Positions 1 to 10,199 of a DNA stretch of 64,000 nt are shown one piece after another (position 1 is the stretch's first letter; each line of letters begins with the position of its first letter). Source of the DNA: Amblyomma americanum (taxonomy: Eukaryota; Arthropoda; Arachnida; Ixodida; Ixodidae); NCBI RefSeq assembly GCF_052857255.1, contig NC_135500.1, positions 48,696,272 to 48,760,271 on the forward strand. The letters run 5' to 3'. A program made the translations under genes and the position numbers. Under the pieces are notes generated by a model, which saw only the letters and a program-made list of their open reading frames with translations, made no database searches and was not told the DNA's origin.

Positions 1-7
1 GACGACT

Positions 8-144
8 AAAGGGGAGAAAAACACAGCACGTGCATTCTGTTTCTATTGTTTGGTTGTTGCCTGTCAACCCTTATATTTCTGTCTCTTTCCTGTAATTAAG
101 CTTGAGTTGAGATTCAGCGCTTGTCCTGTGTTTTTCTCCCCTTT
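8..144. repeat. Perfect 19-bp inverted repeat, 99-bp spacer
   Basis: Bases 8-26 (AAAGGGGAGAAAAACACAG) are the exact reverse complement of bases 126-144. The spacer is AT-rich and holds no gene. The pair could be the ends of a small fold-back or MITE-like unit, or part of the non-coding end of the Penelope-like remnant that follows. No flanking duplication can be judged because the window starts 7 bases before the left arm. Confidence 0.6.
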
Positions 145-503
145 CGTACTCGTTTTTCGCGCTGTTAATTTTGAACATGGTTTTTCTTAGTTCAAAAACA
201 TTCATGTTCAAAAATTTTTAGCATGTATCACGAACTCGCCCGCCTAGCTAATGTGTTAAATTTCATTTCTAGTACTACCGGTTCTGCTACGTGTCCTAAC
301 CTTCACCTGAATAACCCGGCCTTGGCTTCGTTGCCTGCTGTATGTGTGTGCAAAGATGGTCGTGGCATGCAAGAAAAGGCTTGTATCCGAAAGCGCTTCA
401 GGCGATGAGTGGTTTTTTGCAACCGTCCAAAGGGCAAGCATGTGCAAAACGCTGTCTTCGGAATAGCGGCACAGAGGCCTGTTTTTCAAGCACTGCCTGA
501 AGG

Positions 504-893
504 TTGCCTGTAAGCACAACGGAAGTCCACCTCGTCACCCTCGCGTGTACCGTGACTGGTGCACAACCCCTGACTTCGGATCGGCCCAAGTTCTGCTCCG
601 AGCCGCACCTGCGAAAGGCAGACAAGGTGACTCTTGCGCGATCGATTTCTAGCCTGGTACTGGACGAGTATCGCCCAGGATGCGTTCAGGAGTTTACTAC
701 GGTTTTGGCCAGTACGTCGACTGCGGTCAAACATAGGAAGAGGTTTGGTTCACTGATCAGCTTCCGACTCTCGAATAACTTGCGACTGGTAACTACTGAC
801 AAAGAGGGTTGTTTCGTTCTCATACCTGAATCGTTGTTTTCCGATAAAGCAACGGTAGCCATACAGAAAAATTTCGGCCGGTCTCAGCGATAC
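504..893 (+). pseudogene. Penelope-like element, N-terminal coding remnant
   Basis: An open stretch of about 130 codons contains the segment LRLVTTDKEGCFVLIPESLF near its end, a D-K-G-type motif like the one that precedes the reverse transcriptase core of Penelope-like elements. The text is similar in my recall to tick proteins that continue into a YVDD-type RT, but no RT core follows here: the frame runs into an LTR that starts at 896. The true start is unclear; the GTG/ATG choice around 504 is arbitrary. I therefore read it as the left part of a Penelope-like retroelement cut by an LTR insertion. Family assignment rests on motif recall and is moderate at best; an unidentified host gene exon is the alternative. 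Confidence 0.4.
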
Positions 894-895
894 AG

Positions 896-1611
896 TGTCC
901 CATATAATAAAGAGTCTAAAATAAAATTTTGAAGGAAAGAGGTGTGAAAAAGACGACGTGGATTAACCGAAGAATAAAGAAGATGAAGAAGAAGCATTCG
1001 GTGAGGTGGGGAGAGATGATTGGTGGAGAAGCATTCGGTGAGGCGGAGAGAGATGATTGGTGGAGAAGAAGACGACGACAAGGTTTACTTGGACTAACGC
1101 CAAGGCTATAAAAGGGCGAGGCAGAGCGAGGCTCGGGGGGAAAGAACAGAGAAGCAGAGGCTCCGGTGGGTCAGGGACGCTTCGGCTGGACGAGAGCGAT
1201 GCCGGCTACTGCTCCGGTGAGATCGCGTTCTACGACATCGCATCGTGGACTTCCTGCCGTGCCTGAGCCCGTTCCGGCGAGTCAACGGAGGACGCTACCA
1301 CCTACTACGGCCAGGGGTGTCTCCAGAGCTGTTGCCACCCATCCGTGTGGTGCCCCCAATGCCAACAACACCGGCATCCCCTCCACGGACGCTTGGACCG
1401 TGAGCTTATACGACGCAGCCAGCGACGCCAGCCCAAGCACGTCGAACGCTGCCTCGACGCCGACTACTGGATCCATACAACGCCGTAGCCGCACCGAACC
1501 AACCGTGAGCACGAACGCCGACCACTAACAGTGGAGCGCTAATAGTAGACGCTGGTAGCAGTGTTCCCGGGTCGTGTGTATTTTTATTCTTTGTGTTTTG
1601 TTTTAGTTTTG
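896..1611 (+). repeat. LTR fragment, same family as the 32-36 kb element
   Basis: Starting with TGTCCCATATAATAAAGAG, this stretch matches, on the opposite strand, the LTRs at 32188-32940 and 35650-36514 along most of its length, including the segments GTGTGAAAAAGACGACG, GATTAACCGAAGAATAAAG, the CGACATCGCATCGTGGACTT block and GTGTTCCCGGGT. Similarity stops at about 1611, short of the LTR end seen in the other two copies. A 38-bp unit (GCATTCGGTGAGG...TGGTGGAGAA) is tandemly duplicated at 990-1068, as in the 35650-36514 LTR and unlike the 32188-32940 LTR. The fragment abuts a gag piece of opposite orientation, so it is not part of an intact element. Confidence 0.75.
1107..1114 (+). promoter_or_regulatory. 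TATA box of LTR promoter
   Basis: TATAAAAG sits in the middle of the LTR fragment, followed by GC-rich sequence. The equivalent TATAAAAAG is present in both related LTRs (complement 32754-32762 and 36294-36302), so it is conserved across three copies and is the likely core promoter of this LTR family. Confidence 0.6.
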
Positions 1612-1994
1612 TCATCGAGGTCATCGCGCTGTTCATTGAAAACAGGCATAACCTTGTGTGAGTTCACTTTCTTTCCTTGCACCGCTCCCCTCTCTTCCGA
1701 CCCGGACCTGGAGTCCGTTGCAGAGGTACCTGCGGGTTCCCGCCTCAAGAATACCACCTCCTTCACCCTTTCAAGCAAAGCCATTCTTATTTTGGATTCT
1801 TCTCTTTGCCTCTCTAACTCCTCATCTCTCATACGACTTTCGCGTTCGGATTCTTTGTTGCGCCAAGTGCGTTCTGCATTTCTCTCTTCTCGGCGCTTAG
1901 CCCGTTCCTGTTCAATCCTCGAGAATACTTCTTTACCTTCGAAGCCGAAGCTTCTTCCCTGCTCTACCAGTTTGTCAAACTCGGCTTCTGCCAT
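1612..1994 (-). pseudogene. Gypsy-type gag, N-terminal fragment
   Basis: The minus frame starts MAEAEFDKLVEQG and continues into a charged coiled-coil rich in ERAKRREER-type repeats, then FNEQRDDLD. The last motif equals the RDDLDAYLQRFER start of the matrix/capsid-like gag domain in the 32-36 kb element (complement 35121). The fragment is thus the N-terminal third of a gag polyprotein, which would build the virus-like particle of the retrotransposon. It has a plausible ATG at 1994 and lies about 100 bases downstream (on the minus strand) of a primer-binding site. The reading frame is cut at about 1612, where an LTR of the other orientation begins. The rest of gag and all of pol are missing. 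Confidence 0.65.
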
Positions 1995-2094
1995 CTTGAT
2001 CAGGAAACAGTGGAAACCTAACCACTAGCACGAACCTCTTTTGACCCTCTCGTTGAGTCCCTTCGAAGCCTCAGCCCCGACACGTGGCTGAGCG

Positions 2095-2112
2095 GTCCTG
2101 TCGCGGACGCCA
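2095..2112 (-). other. Primer-binding site
   Basis: On the minus strand TGGCGTCCGCGACAGGAC follows a few bases after an LTR-like end (TGACA at 2118). TGG at the start pairs with the CCA end of a tRNA. Position between a putative LTR end and a gag start at 1994 fits a retrotransposon leader. Confidence 0.55.
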
Positions 2113-2117
2113 ATTAT

Positions 2118-2500
2118 TGTCACAACTACCGCTCGTCGACCGGCTGCCTGGCGCAAGCCATCGAGGCACAGGGGCCGCTTTACGCTTCCTTGTGGCCTAA
2201 AGGCGAGTGTTGGACAAAATGTATTTGAAAAGATCCGTCTGCCCGCGCGTGATGCAAGTGTGTCGGTGCGTCGGTTATCGAAAAGGAACTCAATGGGTTG
2301 AGGTTTCTAAACCAAACACTTTACTTGGCGGCAAGGAACAACAGAAAAAGGGTAAAAACGAACAGGGGGAGTGGCAGGAACAACAATACAAAACACGAAA
2401 CGCGACAAGCAGGAGATAAAATAAAGAAGTTAATCCGTCGAACTACGGCAAGTACAATATCGGAGTACAATGCATAGATGTAAAAAATACCACTTTACAT
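2118..2500 (-). repeat. Putative LTR (U5 side) of the gag fragment's element
   Basis: The minus strand ends TTGTGACA immediately before the primer-binding site, the expected 3' end of a 5' LTR. The outer boundary cannot be placed: I see no second copy in the window to align with, so 2500 is a nominal limit and the LTR may extend to about 2.9 kb. Confidence 0.35.
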
Positions 2501-5500
2501 AGAGAAGAAAAAAGGAAAAGTCCGGCGGACAGTTCACACACGGGAAACAAGGTGATGACTCCGGTTCGGATGGCTGACGATGCGGCGATGGCTCGAAGGC
2601 GGCGGGCCTTGTGCGATGGAACGCGTGCCTCGGCGCGGCAATTCGGCCCTCAACTCCGCGGACACACCACCCAACCTCTTTTGCTGCCTATTTTCTCCCG
2701 ACTGTCCGCCAGCTCCCGGTAACCCGGACGGGCCGGCGGCCAGCACACAGTTCCCTCCCAATCATCGGGACGCTTTCTGTTAGTTTCTCCAAGCGGGGAC
2801 GACAGGGCAGGGGCGACGCCGTAACCGGAAAAGGTCCCCAGAGGGTGCCGGATAGCCGCGCCTTAGGGAGTGCAGGAGAGAGCGCAAAAGACGTATGTCT
2901 TCCGTGAGAGCCGTCGCTGAGTCAGCCAGGCTTGCACGCTCGAGTTGTGGCAACCAGCGCATCTGCAGCACCATCCTTGAAGTCGCCACGCTTCCTTAGA
3001 ACTCCAATGTTCGAATGGTTTGCCGATGGCCGAGCTCCAAGACCTCGACGGATCCCCCCCCCCCCAAGCATCCGTGCTGCGACCCTGTTACTGCTCTACG
3101 TGAGCCCTCTCCTCTGCTCTCGCCCAATGGGCCATGTCCCGCTGGTCTGTGACAAACATACAGACATGTTATGCTATCGCTGGTTAAAATTAACGACATC
3201 AAAGGAGGCTCCTTGTGAAAAAAGAGAAGAAAACATAAGCGCATGAAACCAATTACACCTCTAAGCTTGAAGTATGAGGTGGTTCAATTGAGTTAAAGTC
3301 AAGTTCACAAAAGCAATTCACAGTACACTTTTCATTAGGATAGGTGTTGTTGAAGTTAAAAAGTTTTTCGTTGCAAAGGATTAGCTAGTATAGAGCATAG
3401 TAGCCAATGTGTACCCTGTCGCATGACAGCGGCTGAACGCAGTTTTCAGGGTATCACAATTTAGAGAGAGCCGCTTTCGTAGGCGAATGGAAAGCAGCGT
3501 CGATCGGGAACTTTTTTCTCCATGAAGCATAAAACTGCAAAAAGAAAAGCGTCTTACTGAGGCACTTACGCATTCGTACTGCCTTTGACTGCTTTCCTGC
3601 ACTGAAAGGGGTATTGTGATATAATTTTTTTTCGCTTGTCAGAAGGTTACTCACGCGTTTCCAGCACCAGATTAAAAGCAATTATTGAAATCAGGATATG
3701 CAAACAAGACAGCGCTTTGCACATACGCAGTGTAAGCTTGCATGCAATTTCCTTGCTGGGATAACGCGCAGCCGCGCAATTTGAGGGCGTCGTCTTTCTG
3801 TGCACATGTCAAAGGCAAGACAAGGGTCACTATTATAGCAGGGGTAGGGAAGCTTTATTGTAATTTCGTTGGCATTGGTACGAATAGAACGCTACCTCCA
3901 GACCCCTCCCACTTCCCACCCCCACTGGTCTTCTGTTCTGCTTTGCCCTCACATTCGTGGCCGGAGTTCAAAAGAAAACATTCGACACAGGTCTTTCTGG
4001 TTGGAAAAAGAATTTAAGTGAGAAAGAATACCAACAAAAAAAGAAAAACAGCGTTTCGGAATCTGCTCGGTTCCTTCATCAGATGTAAATGCGGGCGAGT
4101 TATAGCTTGCCTTTTTTGTCATCGATCGAAAGAACCGAACAGCAAAGACTTCAACAAGTTGTCTTCGTCGATTTCGTACCAAGCGCCTCTTGCAAGTTCG
4201 CTCGGTAGTCAGTAGCCTTCAGTGCATTCGTTGAAAATTTTCTGCGCACTTCGGTCAGCCGCACTGTAGCTCGATTCCAGACGCCGCGCAAAAAAACAAC
4301 AACACGGCATGAAACAGCTGCTTTAGTGCAAAGCGGCCTTTTTACTGCCGTCAGCACACCCCCGCGGCACCGAAAGTTACCGACCTGTCAATATAATAGC
4401 ACAACTTCGAAAGCTTTTCGTTTTCCTTAATATTTTCGAACTTTAAACACAATGTTTTGACAAAATAAAATATTAGTTATTCTCATCGTTGCTTATTTCT
4501 TCTTTCTTTTTACAAAAAAAATAAGCAGACGGTCCCTCGAATGCTCTCGGGGCACTGCCCGGCTGTAATTGGCTCATTCCTCGTTGCGTCACGTGATGAC
4601 GTCTCATCGTGTCGTCATTTTGACGCCACTGTGAATAACTTGTGATAGAATTTGTCACAGTTGCGTAATCTAGCCCCTGGTGGAGCGACGGCAGCGGCGT
4701 CGACGACGGCGCCATCTGTTGGAACGCGGCTGTGGTGTTGCTAGGCAAAGCCGGCTCAAGGCCTTTCGTGGGCCTCGGCATACAGATGAAGTGCGACCAC
4801 GCGATGAGCCGAGCTGGCTGGCTGGCGTAGTGTTGCTTTCGCAACAAAATTTAGAAATGCAGCAAATGCAATGAAGGCGAAGGAAATATAGGAAGAAGTC
4901 TACATTTCTGACAAATGCATTCTCTTAGGCCTAACATCGCCTTCATCCAGCAGGCAAATGATGTTCATTGCAGGCAGTCACAAGTAAATGAACGCAGCAT
5001 ACGAATGTGTGCATGTGCATTGATGACATATGCTTCTAAAGGATTCGAGAATGTCTCACACAAGCTGGTACAGCTTATTTAGGAAGCGCTAGTTAACAAC
5101 TCTTCGGCACCAATAAAGCCGAGCTGTGAGCACCTCGGCGACAGCACTGTAGTGAATGCAACAATAATTTTGGGATCAGGTGCTGATTCAAGGAGTGCAG
5201 TTTCTATCCCGATTGTCGTGGCTCACGGAGCATCTCGAGATCGCTGATTTTTACCAATAGCCGTGGCAACTACGATAATGCAATTAATATTGCAAGCATC
5301 TGTCTAAAATCCAACTTCACTTCACGCTGCTAAACAAAAAAATTGTAATCACAGCAGTTTACTGAAAGTACTTTTCCTTTTTAATCACAACTCGCTGTTA
5401 TGGAAGACTCCCTATATAGTTCTGATCTAGAACCAAAGTGTTCATATTAATTAGGCACAACTGTATATGAGTTGCTTGCTTTGAGAAGCCTAAGCATCTA

Positions 5501-6600
5501 CTGTGGTCTTTTACTTTTCCGGCATCAGGCAAAATGAAATGCTCATGTAAAAGAGCTACACTATGGACCCTTATTAGAGACTTCTGCATTGTGAAACACC
5601 GGTGATTGAGTTGCGACAATGGTTTTGTTCGTACATAAGTGTTCCTGATCTGGTGATAACATGTTACAACCCAAGCTTAACACTACTGCTTTGGCTCAGA
5701 CCATGATAACGTACAGGGGAAGTTAGACTCATTCAATTTCTCACGCATTTATTGCAGATATGGGCCCCGCTTAGCCGGCAGGAAATAATAAAAGACGCTC
5801 CAGATGTGAGAGCTACCATTCACACTGATGTTTCCACAAAGATTTCACAGTGCCGCTGGCATACCATCGTAATCCGGCCACTCATAGTCGCAAATTGCAC
5901 TTTATGGAGCCGAATGCCGCAGAATGTTGGCGACGCTTCTGTAGTCCCGACAGAAAACAGCCCAACGGCCGTGCAGCTGTGGTCGTTTCACATGAGCAAA
6001 ACACAAGTTTCAGAATGGTCTTGTCGCCCTGACGGCGTTTGTCTAACACAGTACACACGAAGTACGATCGATATCGGTGTTGGCCACGCCGCAGCACAAC
6101 GACTTGCGCTCGCGATCACTGCAACCGCTGCAACGAATGCGACTAGCAGTGGAGCTCGAAGTTCATTTCGCCACGTCGCACTCGCGGCAGCTCTCAAACT
6201 CAATACCCACGCGTGCACTCGAACCAGGATCTACTGTACAGCTCTAAGTTCATTTCAGCATTCGGAAAACAAGGCGTGCGTAGTAAGCTCTTTAAACGTA
6301 ATTATAATTGCAGGCGATATCACTGACTGACGCAAAAGCACTCGTTCCGACTGCAATCACTTTCACTACACTGACACTTGCCACTGAGCTGTGAAGCTTG
6401 TGTATGCACAGGAAATTCACCCTGGGGAGCTGCTTCTCGCTGCTGTTCGTGAAGTTCCTCGCTCGAATAACGAACACTTCTATGTCACAAACGGTTTCAA
6501 ATAAACACTTCGCGACGCCGGAACTGTTACGTTTTGCGTACACAGCGTAGGTTTGAAGGCCGCTCGGTCGACTCGGTGTAGACGGCGACAAAACAAGTTG
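2501..6600. other. No recognisable gene
   Basis: The first 500 bases are GC-rich with an oligo-C run at 3055-3066; from about 3200 the sequence is AT-rich and broken by stops in all frames. Open frames here are short and carry no motif I know. The 5752-6330 plus frame (192 codons) has no family signature and no codon pattern that supports it. One CACGTGATGACGTC motif lies near 4590. I see no RNA gene. Confidence 0.5.
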
Positions 6601-6615
6601 GGATGATGAAATAAC

Positions 6616-6621
6616 TTTATT
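6616..6621 (-). terminator. Polyadenylation signal of LINE
   Basis: AATAAA on the minus strand, 65 bases after the ORF2 stop and just before the 3' end of the LINE. Confidence 0.6.
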
Positions 6622-6686
6622 TGCACCCGTCAAGGAATCAGAGGGCGAAAAAGACGAGTCTTGACCGCCGTCATCTTCCTCCCCTT

Positions 6687-9473
6687 TCAGCAGGCTGGGA
6701 TCCCTTGGGATTCAGCGGTGTCCAGGGCCAGACGGATGACTTTTTTTTCTTCCTCTTCTTTCTGGCTGGCCATTAAAGCCTCCCAGGACTCTATATTCCT
6801 GTCTGGTTCGTTGTGGCTAGGGCATGTCCACACCATGTGGATCATGTCTCCTATTTCATTACACTGTTTACACCTGGGGTCTTGGATCGCCGGATGCCAT
6901 CTGCTTAGTGCGAGTGGGTTCGGAAAAACTCCCGCCTGTAACTTTCTCCATATGACCTCTTCCTTTTTGCTGAGGCCCTTGCATGCTCCAGGTAATGTCT
7001 GTCTTCCTAATCTGTAATGGTTAAGAATATCTTGGTACGTGTTCAGCTCCTCGCTCGTCTGAAGGGACTCTCTACTCGACGCGACCGCATTGGGGTCCCG
7101 GTGTGTGAGTCCTCGGGCCAATGCGTGCGCTGTCTCGTTTCCCCGGAGGCCCTCGTGGGCCGGAGTCCAAACAAGGTTAATTAGTTCTGCCGGTGTCGGG
7201 CCGGCTGTGAGAATTTTGACTGCTTCGACAGATACCCTGCCTGCGTTGTAGTTGCGGATAGCCGATTTGGAATCTGTTATAATCACCCTAACATTCCGTT
7301 GAGTTAAAGCCAGCGCAGTGGCTACCTCCTCAGCCGCTGTTACATCACTCTGTTGGGTGCTGCAGCACGAGACTCGGTCTCCGCCCTCCCTGGTCGCCAG
7401 GGCTACGAAACCCGTTCTGCCTTCATATTCCGCCGCGTCCGTGCAAACCACGTCCTGTCTATTGGCAAATTTTTTCTGCAGAGCTTTCGCTCTGTCCTTT
7501 CGCCTACCCCCATGGTGTACCGGATGCATATTCCTTGGGAGTGGTGGGATTCTGATTTTGTTCCTTATGTCTGTTGGGATATTCTCCGTGTGTTTGAGCC
7601 GCGCTCGAGGTTCGAAGCCTAGCTTTTCTAGTATTTTTAGCCCCGAATGGCTGCGTAGAAGTCGTTGTTGTTGCGCTACTCTGGTAGCCTCAATGAGCTC
7701 GTCTAGGGTGTTTGAAATCCCCATGTTCAGAATTTTCTGGGTGGATGTGTACGGGGGGAGGCCCAGAGCGGTTTTGACGCCTTTCCTAATTAGGATTTCA
7801 ATCTTGTTTTTTTCTGCTTTGGCTAGCCGTAGGTATGGTGCCACGTATGTGATTCTGCTGATTACAAATGACTGAACTAGTCTTAAGAGGTTCGTCTCCT
7901 TCATTCCCGCGTGTTTATTTGCTATTCTTTTGAGTAGCCTACACGTCTGGCTTACACTCGATTCGAGTTTTCGTATCGTTTCGGTGTTCTTACCGTTTGT
8001 CTGTATCCTAAGACCCAGTACTCTAATCATCTCCACTGATGGTATTTTGTCCCCGTTTACCGTTAGCGTTATCCCATGTTCATGGGGCTTTGTTCGTCTC
8101 TTTTGTGGGCCGAGGAAGAGCGCATCAGATTTCTCGGCAGAACATTTGAGTCCTACTTGTTTTAGGTACGACTCAATTTCCTCGATCGCTCTTTGGAGGG
8201 TACCTTCGATGTGCGCGTCACTGCCTCTGGTAACCCAGAGGGTGAGGTCGTCCGCGTATATTGTGTGGTTGAGCCCTTCTATACGCGTCAATTTCTGTGG
8301 TAAGCCAATCATTGCAATATTGAAGAGTGTCGGTGATAGGACCGAGCCTTGGGGAGTACCTTTGTTGCCCAGCCTTATGCCTTTCTCTTCCTTCCCTCCT
8401 AGGCTGATAGTAACTGTTCTGTTTGAAAGAAAGTCCTTCACGTAGTTGTATACCTTTCCCCCTACATTTAGAGTTTCTAAGCGTTCTAGTATGGCTGCGT
8501 GGTCAACGTTGTCAAAAGCTTTGGCCACGTCAAGGCCGACTATTACTCTGGTATCAGCTGTTTCGTTGTCTAGCACTTGTTCTTTAAGTTGAAGCATAAC
8601 ATCGCATGCAGAAAGATGTGTCCTGAATCCGATCATTGTGTCGGGGTAAAGCTTTTGGTCTTCTAGGAATCTGTTTAGCCTCGTTTGAATAACGTGCTCC
8701 ATTAGCTTACCTACACATGAGGTAAGCGAAATGGGCCTCAGGTTTTCGAGACTTAGTTTCTTACCTTGTTTTGGAATAAGGACTAGGTTGGCCTCTTTCC
8801 ACGAAGGTGGTATTCGGCCCTTGTCCCAACATTCCTGCATGTACGCTGTTAGGTTTCTAATTGATGCATCATCCAAATTCCTCAGCATGCGATTGCTGAT
8901 TCTGTCTGGACCTGCCGCAGTTTTAGTTCTGAGGCTGTTCAACTCCGCCCTAACCTCTCCGATGGTGATGGGCCCATCTAGAAGAGGATTCTCTGCGCCC
9001 TTGTACTCGGGGAGGGGTGTGGGTGGTGTGCACCTCAAGTACCTGTCCCTCACTTCAGAGATTAGTTGATCGCTAGTGCCTTCGTATTTATATACGAGTT
9101 TCTGTAGTTGTCGTGCCTCATACATGGTCTTGTCAGGGTCTAAGAGATGTCTGAGAATTTTCCACGTGTTGGCTTTGCTGATTCTGCGGTCCATCTGCTC
9201 GCAGATACTACCCCAGTTTTGTCTGGTTAAGTTCAGCGCGTGCTCCTCGATATCTCTATTCTGTTTGGCTAGGAGCTTACGTATGTTTCTGTTCCCCTTG
9301 TTTTGAGCCGCTTGCCGCTGTTGCACACGGTGAAGCTCGAAGTCGCTGTCAACACTCGTAATAGTTACATGCGCCAATATTATGTGTTTCTCGGCATACC
9401 TACCACCTACTATGTCTGGTTTTCCACTCCGCTTTGCGGGAGGCCAGCTTGCTAAGGAGGCGTGGCCTGGCAC
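6687..9473 (-). CDS. LINE reverse transcriptase-RNase H, 928 codons, open
   Basis: The frame is uninterrupted. Linker region residues 1-170; RT about 215-480 with VGLDVAKAFD (Asp315), KGTPQGSVLSPTLFN (371-385) and YADD (406-409); thumb/connection to about 640; RNase H about 674-785 with catalytic-type Asp679, Glu715/716, Asp734 and the TPAHEGLRGNE loop (His773); then a C-terminal C-x2-C-x7-H-x4-C zinc motif at Cys868, Cys871, His879, Cys884. All residues expected for polymerase and RNase H activity are present. The protein would copy its RNA at a nicked target, but lacks the endonuclease that makes the nick. The ATG at 9473 lies in non-element sequence or at the truncation point, so it is a chance start. 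No stop or frameshift in 2.8 kb marks this as the best preserved LINE copy in the window. Confidence 0.9.
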   Translation of the reverse strand: MPGHASLASWPPAKRSGKPDIVGGRYAEKHIILAHVTITSVDSDFELHRVQQRQAAQNKGNRNIRKLLAKQNRDIEEHALNLTRQNWGSICEQMDRRISKANTWKILRHLLDPDKTMYEARQLQKLVYKYEGTSDQLISEVRDRYLRCTPPTPLPEYKGAENPLLDGPITIGEVRAELNSLRTKTAAGPDRISNRMLRNLDDASIRNLTAYMQECWDKGRIPPSWKEANLVLIPKQGKKLSLENLRPISLTSCVGKLMEHVIQTRLNRFLEDQKLYPDTMIGFRTHLSACDVMLQLKEQVLDNETADTRVIVGLDVAKAFDNVDHAAILERLETLNVGGKVYNYVKDFLSNRTVTISLGGKEEKGIRLGNKGTPQGSVLSPTLFNIAMIGLPQKLTRIEGLNHTIYADDLTLWVTRGSDAHIEGTLQRAIEEIESYLKQVGLKCSAEKSDALFLGPQKRRTKPHEHGITLTVNGDKIPSVEMIRVLGLRIQTNGKNTETIRKLESSVSQTCRLLKRIANKHAGMKETNLLRLVQSFVISRITYVAPYLRLAKAEKNKIEILIRKGVKTALGLPPYTSTQKILNMGISNTLDELIEATRVAQQQRLLRSHSGLKILEKLGFEPRARLKHTENIPTDIRNKIRIPPLPRNMHPVHHGGRRKDRAKALQKKFANRQDVVCTDAAEYEGRTGFVALATREGGDRVSCCSTQQSDVTAAEEVATALALTQRNVRVIITDSKSAIRNYNAGRVSVEAVKILTAGPTPAELINLVWTPAHEGLRGNETAHALARGLTHRDPNAVASSRESLQTSEELNTYQDILNHYRLGRQTLPGACKGLSKKEEVIWRKLQAGVFPNPLALSRWHPAIQDPRCKQCNEIGDMIHMVWTCPSHNEPDRNIESWEALMASQKEEEEKKVIRLALDTAESQGIPAC

Positions 9474-9478
9474 CGCTG

Positions 9479-10195
9479 CGCTGCTACGTCACAAGACAGC
9501 AGCCAATAGCGTGACGCGACCATCCACTCGTGCGTAAAAAAGTGTAAGTTGACCAACTTCCTGCGCACAGGCGGAGGCATCCATGCACCCCATTGTTCGG
9601 CCCTTGCGCAGCCCTTGCGCACTGTCGCAACGACGCGTGGGCTTGCGGTAATAAAGCGATCGTAAGCTGGTGGCTGCGGAGAGGGAGGTAGACGCGCCAC
9701 ACACCGCAATGTTGGCTCAACTGAGCTAGGCTTGCTAAGCCTCGCGCGGACAACCGTCGCGGTAGATGCACCAAGCGTTCCGCGAACAAGCTGGAGGCTT
9801 CAGAGGCCGAGTCTGTGAAGCACATTGCTGCGCAAGGCGGCGGCGATCCGGCGCCTTGTATCGTGACAAACGTGCATGAAGCAGCAAGAGCAGAGGCGAG
9901 AAGCGAGCAAAAGCAGCGACGAGAGAGCCGGCGTCGTCACCTGCCAGTGCACCAAACGGGCAGCTACCGCTAGGCTGCGGGCAGACGCTAAGGAGTGTTT
10001 AAATGGATTGAAGGAATATTCAGGCTGATTTACTCCTGTGTGGAAAAGCAGTAAAACCATGTGAATGCTTTATTTTAGTCCTTGATTTTGTAATAGCAGT
10101 AAAAAAGGACGATTTCCTCATTTTTACCACTTAAAGCTGGTGTTAACATTTTCGATAAGGAGTTTAAAAGCGAACGGTAGCCATTTGTACTCCTA
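9479..10195. other. No recognisable gene
   Basis: GC-rich to about 9990, then AT-rich. Three overlapping minus frames of 70-113 codons have no known motif and look like chance frames in GC-rich DNA. Confidence 0.45.
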
Positions 10196-10199
10196 TTAG

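Larger units (their letters stand above)
6600..9478 (-). mobile_element. I-like LINE, 5'-truncated, young
   Basis: A non-LTR retrotransposon on the minus strand. It holds the reverse transcriptase and RNase H part of ORF2 and a short 3' UTR with AATAAA (complement 6616-6621) followed by GTTATTTCATCATC. ORF1 and the apurinic endonuclease domain are missing, so the left (5') end is a truncation at about 9478, as is usual when reverse transcription stops early. Possession of an RNase H domain after RT places it in the I/R1/Loa group rather than Jockey or CR1. The flanks show no clear target duplication. Confidence 0.85.

Noticed and set aside
6160..6240. tRNA-like B box (GGTTCGAGT on the minus strand, about 6220)
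   Set aside because: No A box at proper distance and no cloverleaf could be drawn; last bases of the B box do not fit.
5752..6330. 192-codon plus frame as a gene
   Set aside because: No motif, mixed composition and overlapping open minus frames; no splice or promoter support.
7318..9306. Several plus frames of 76-185 codons
   Set aside because: Shadows of the intact 928-codon minus frame with clear RT and RNase H motifs.
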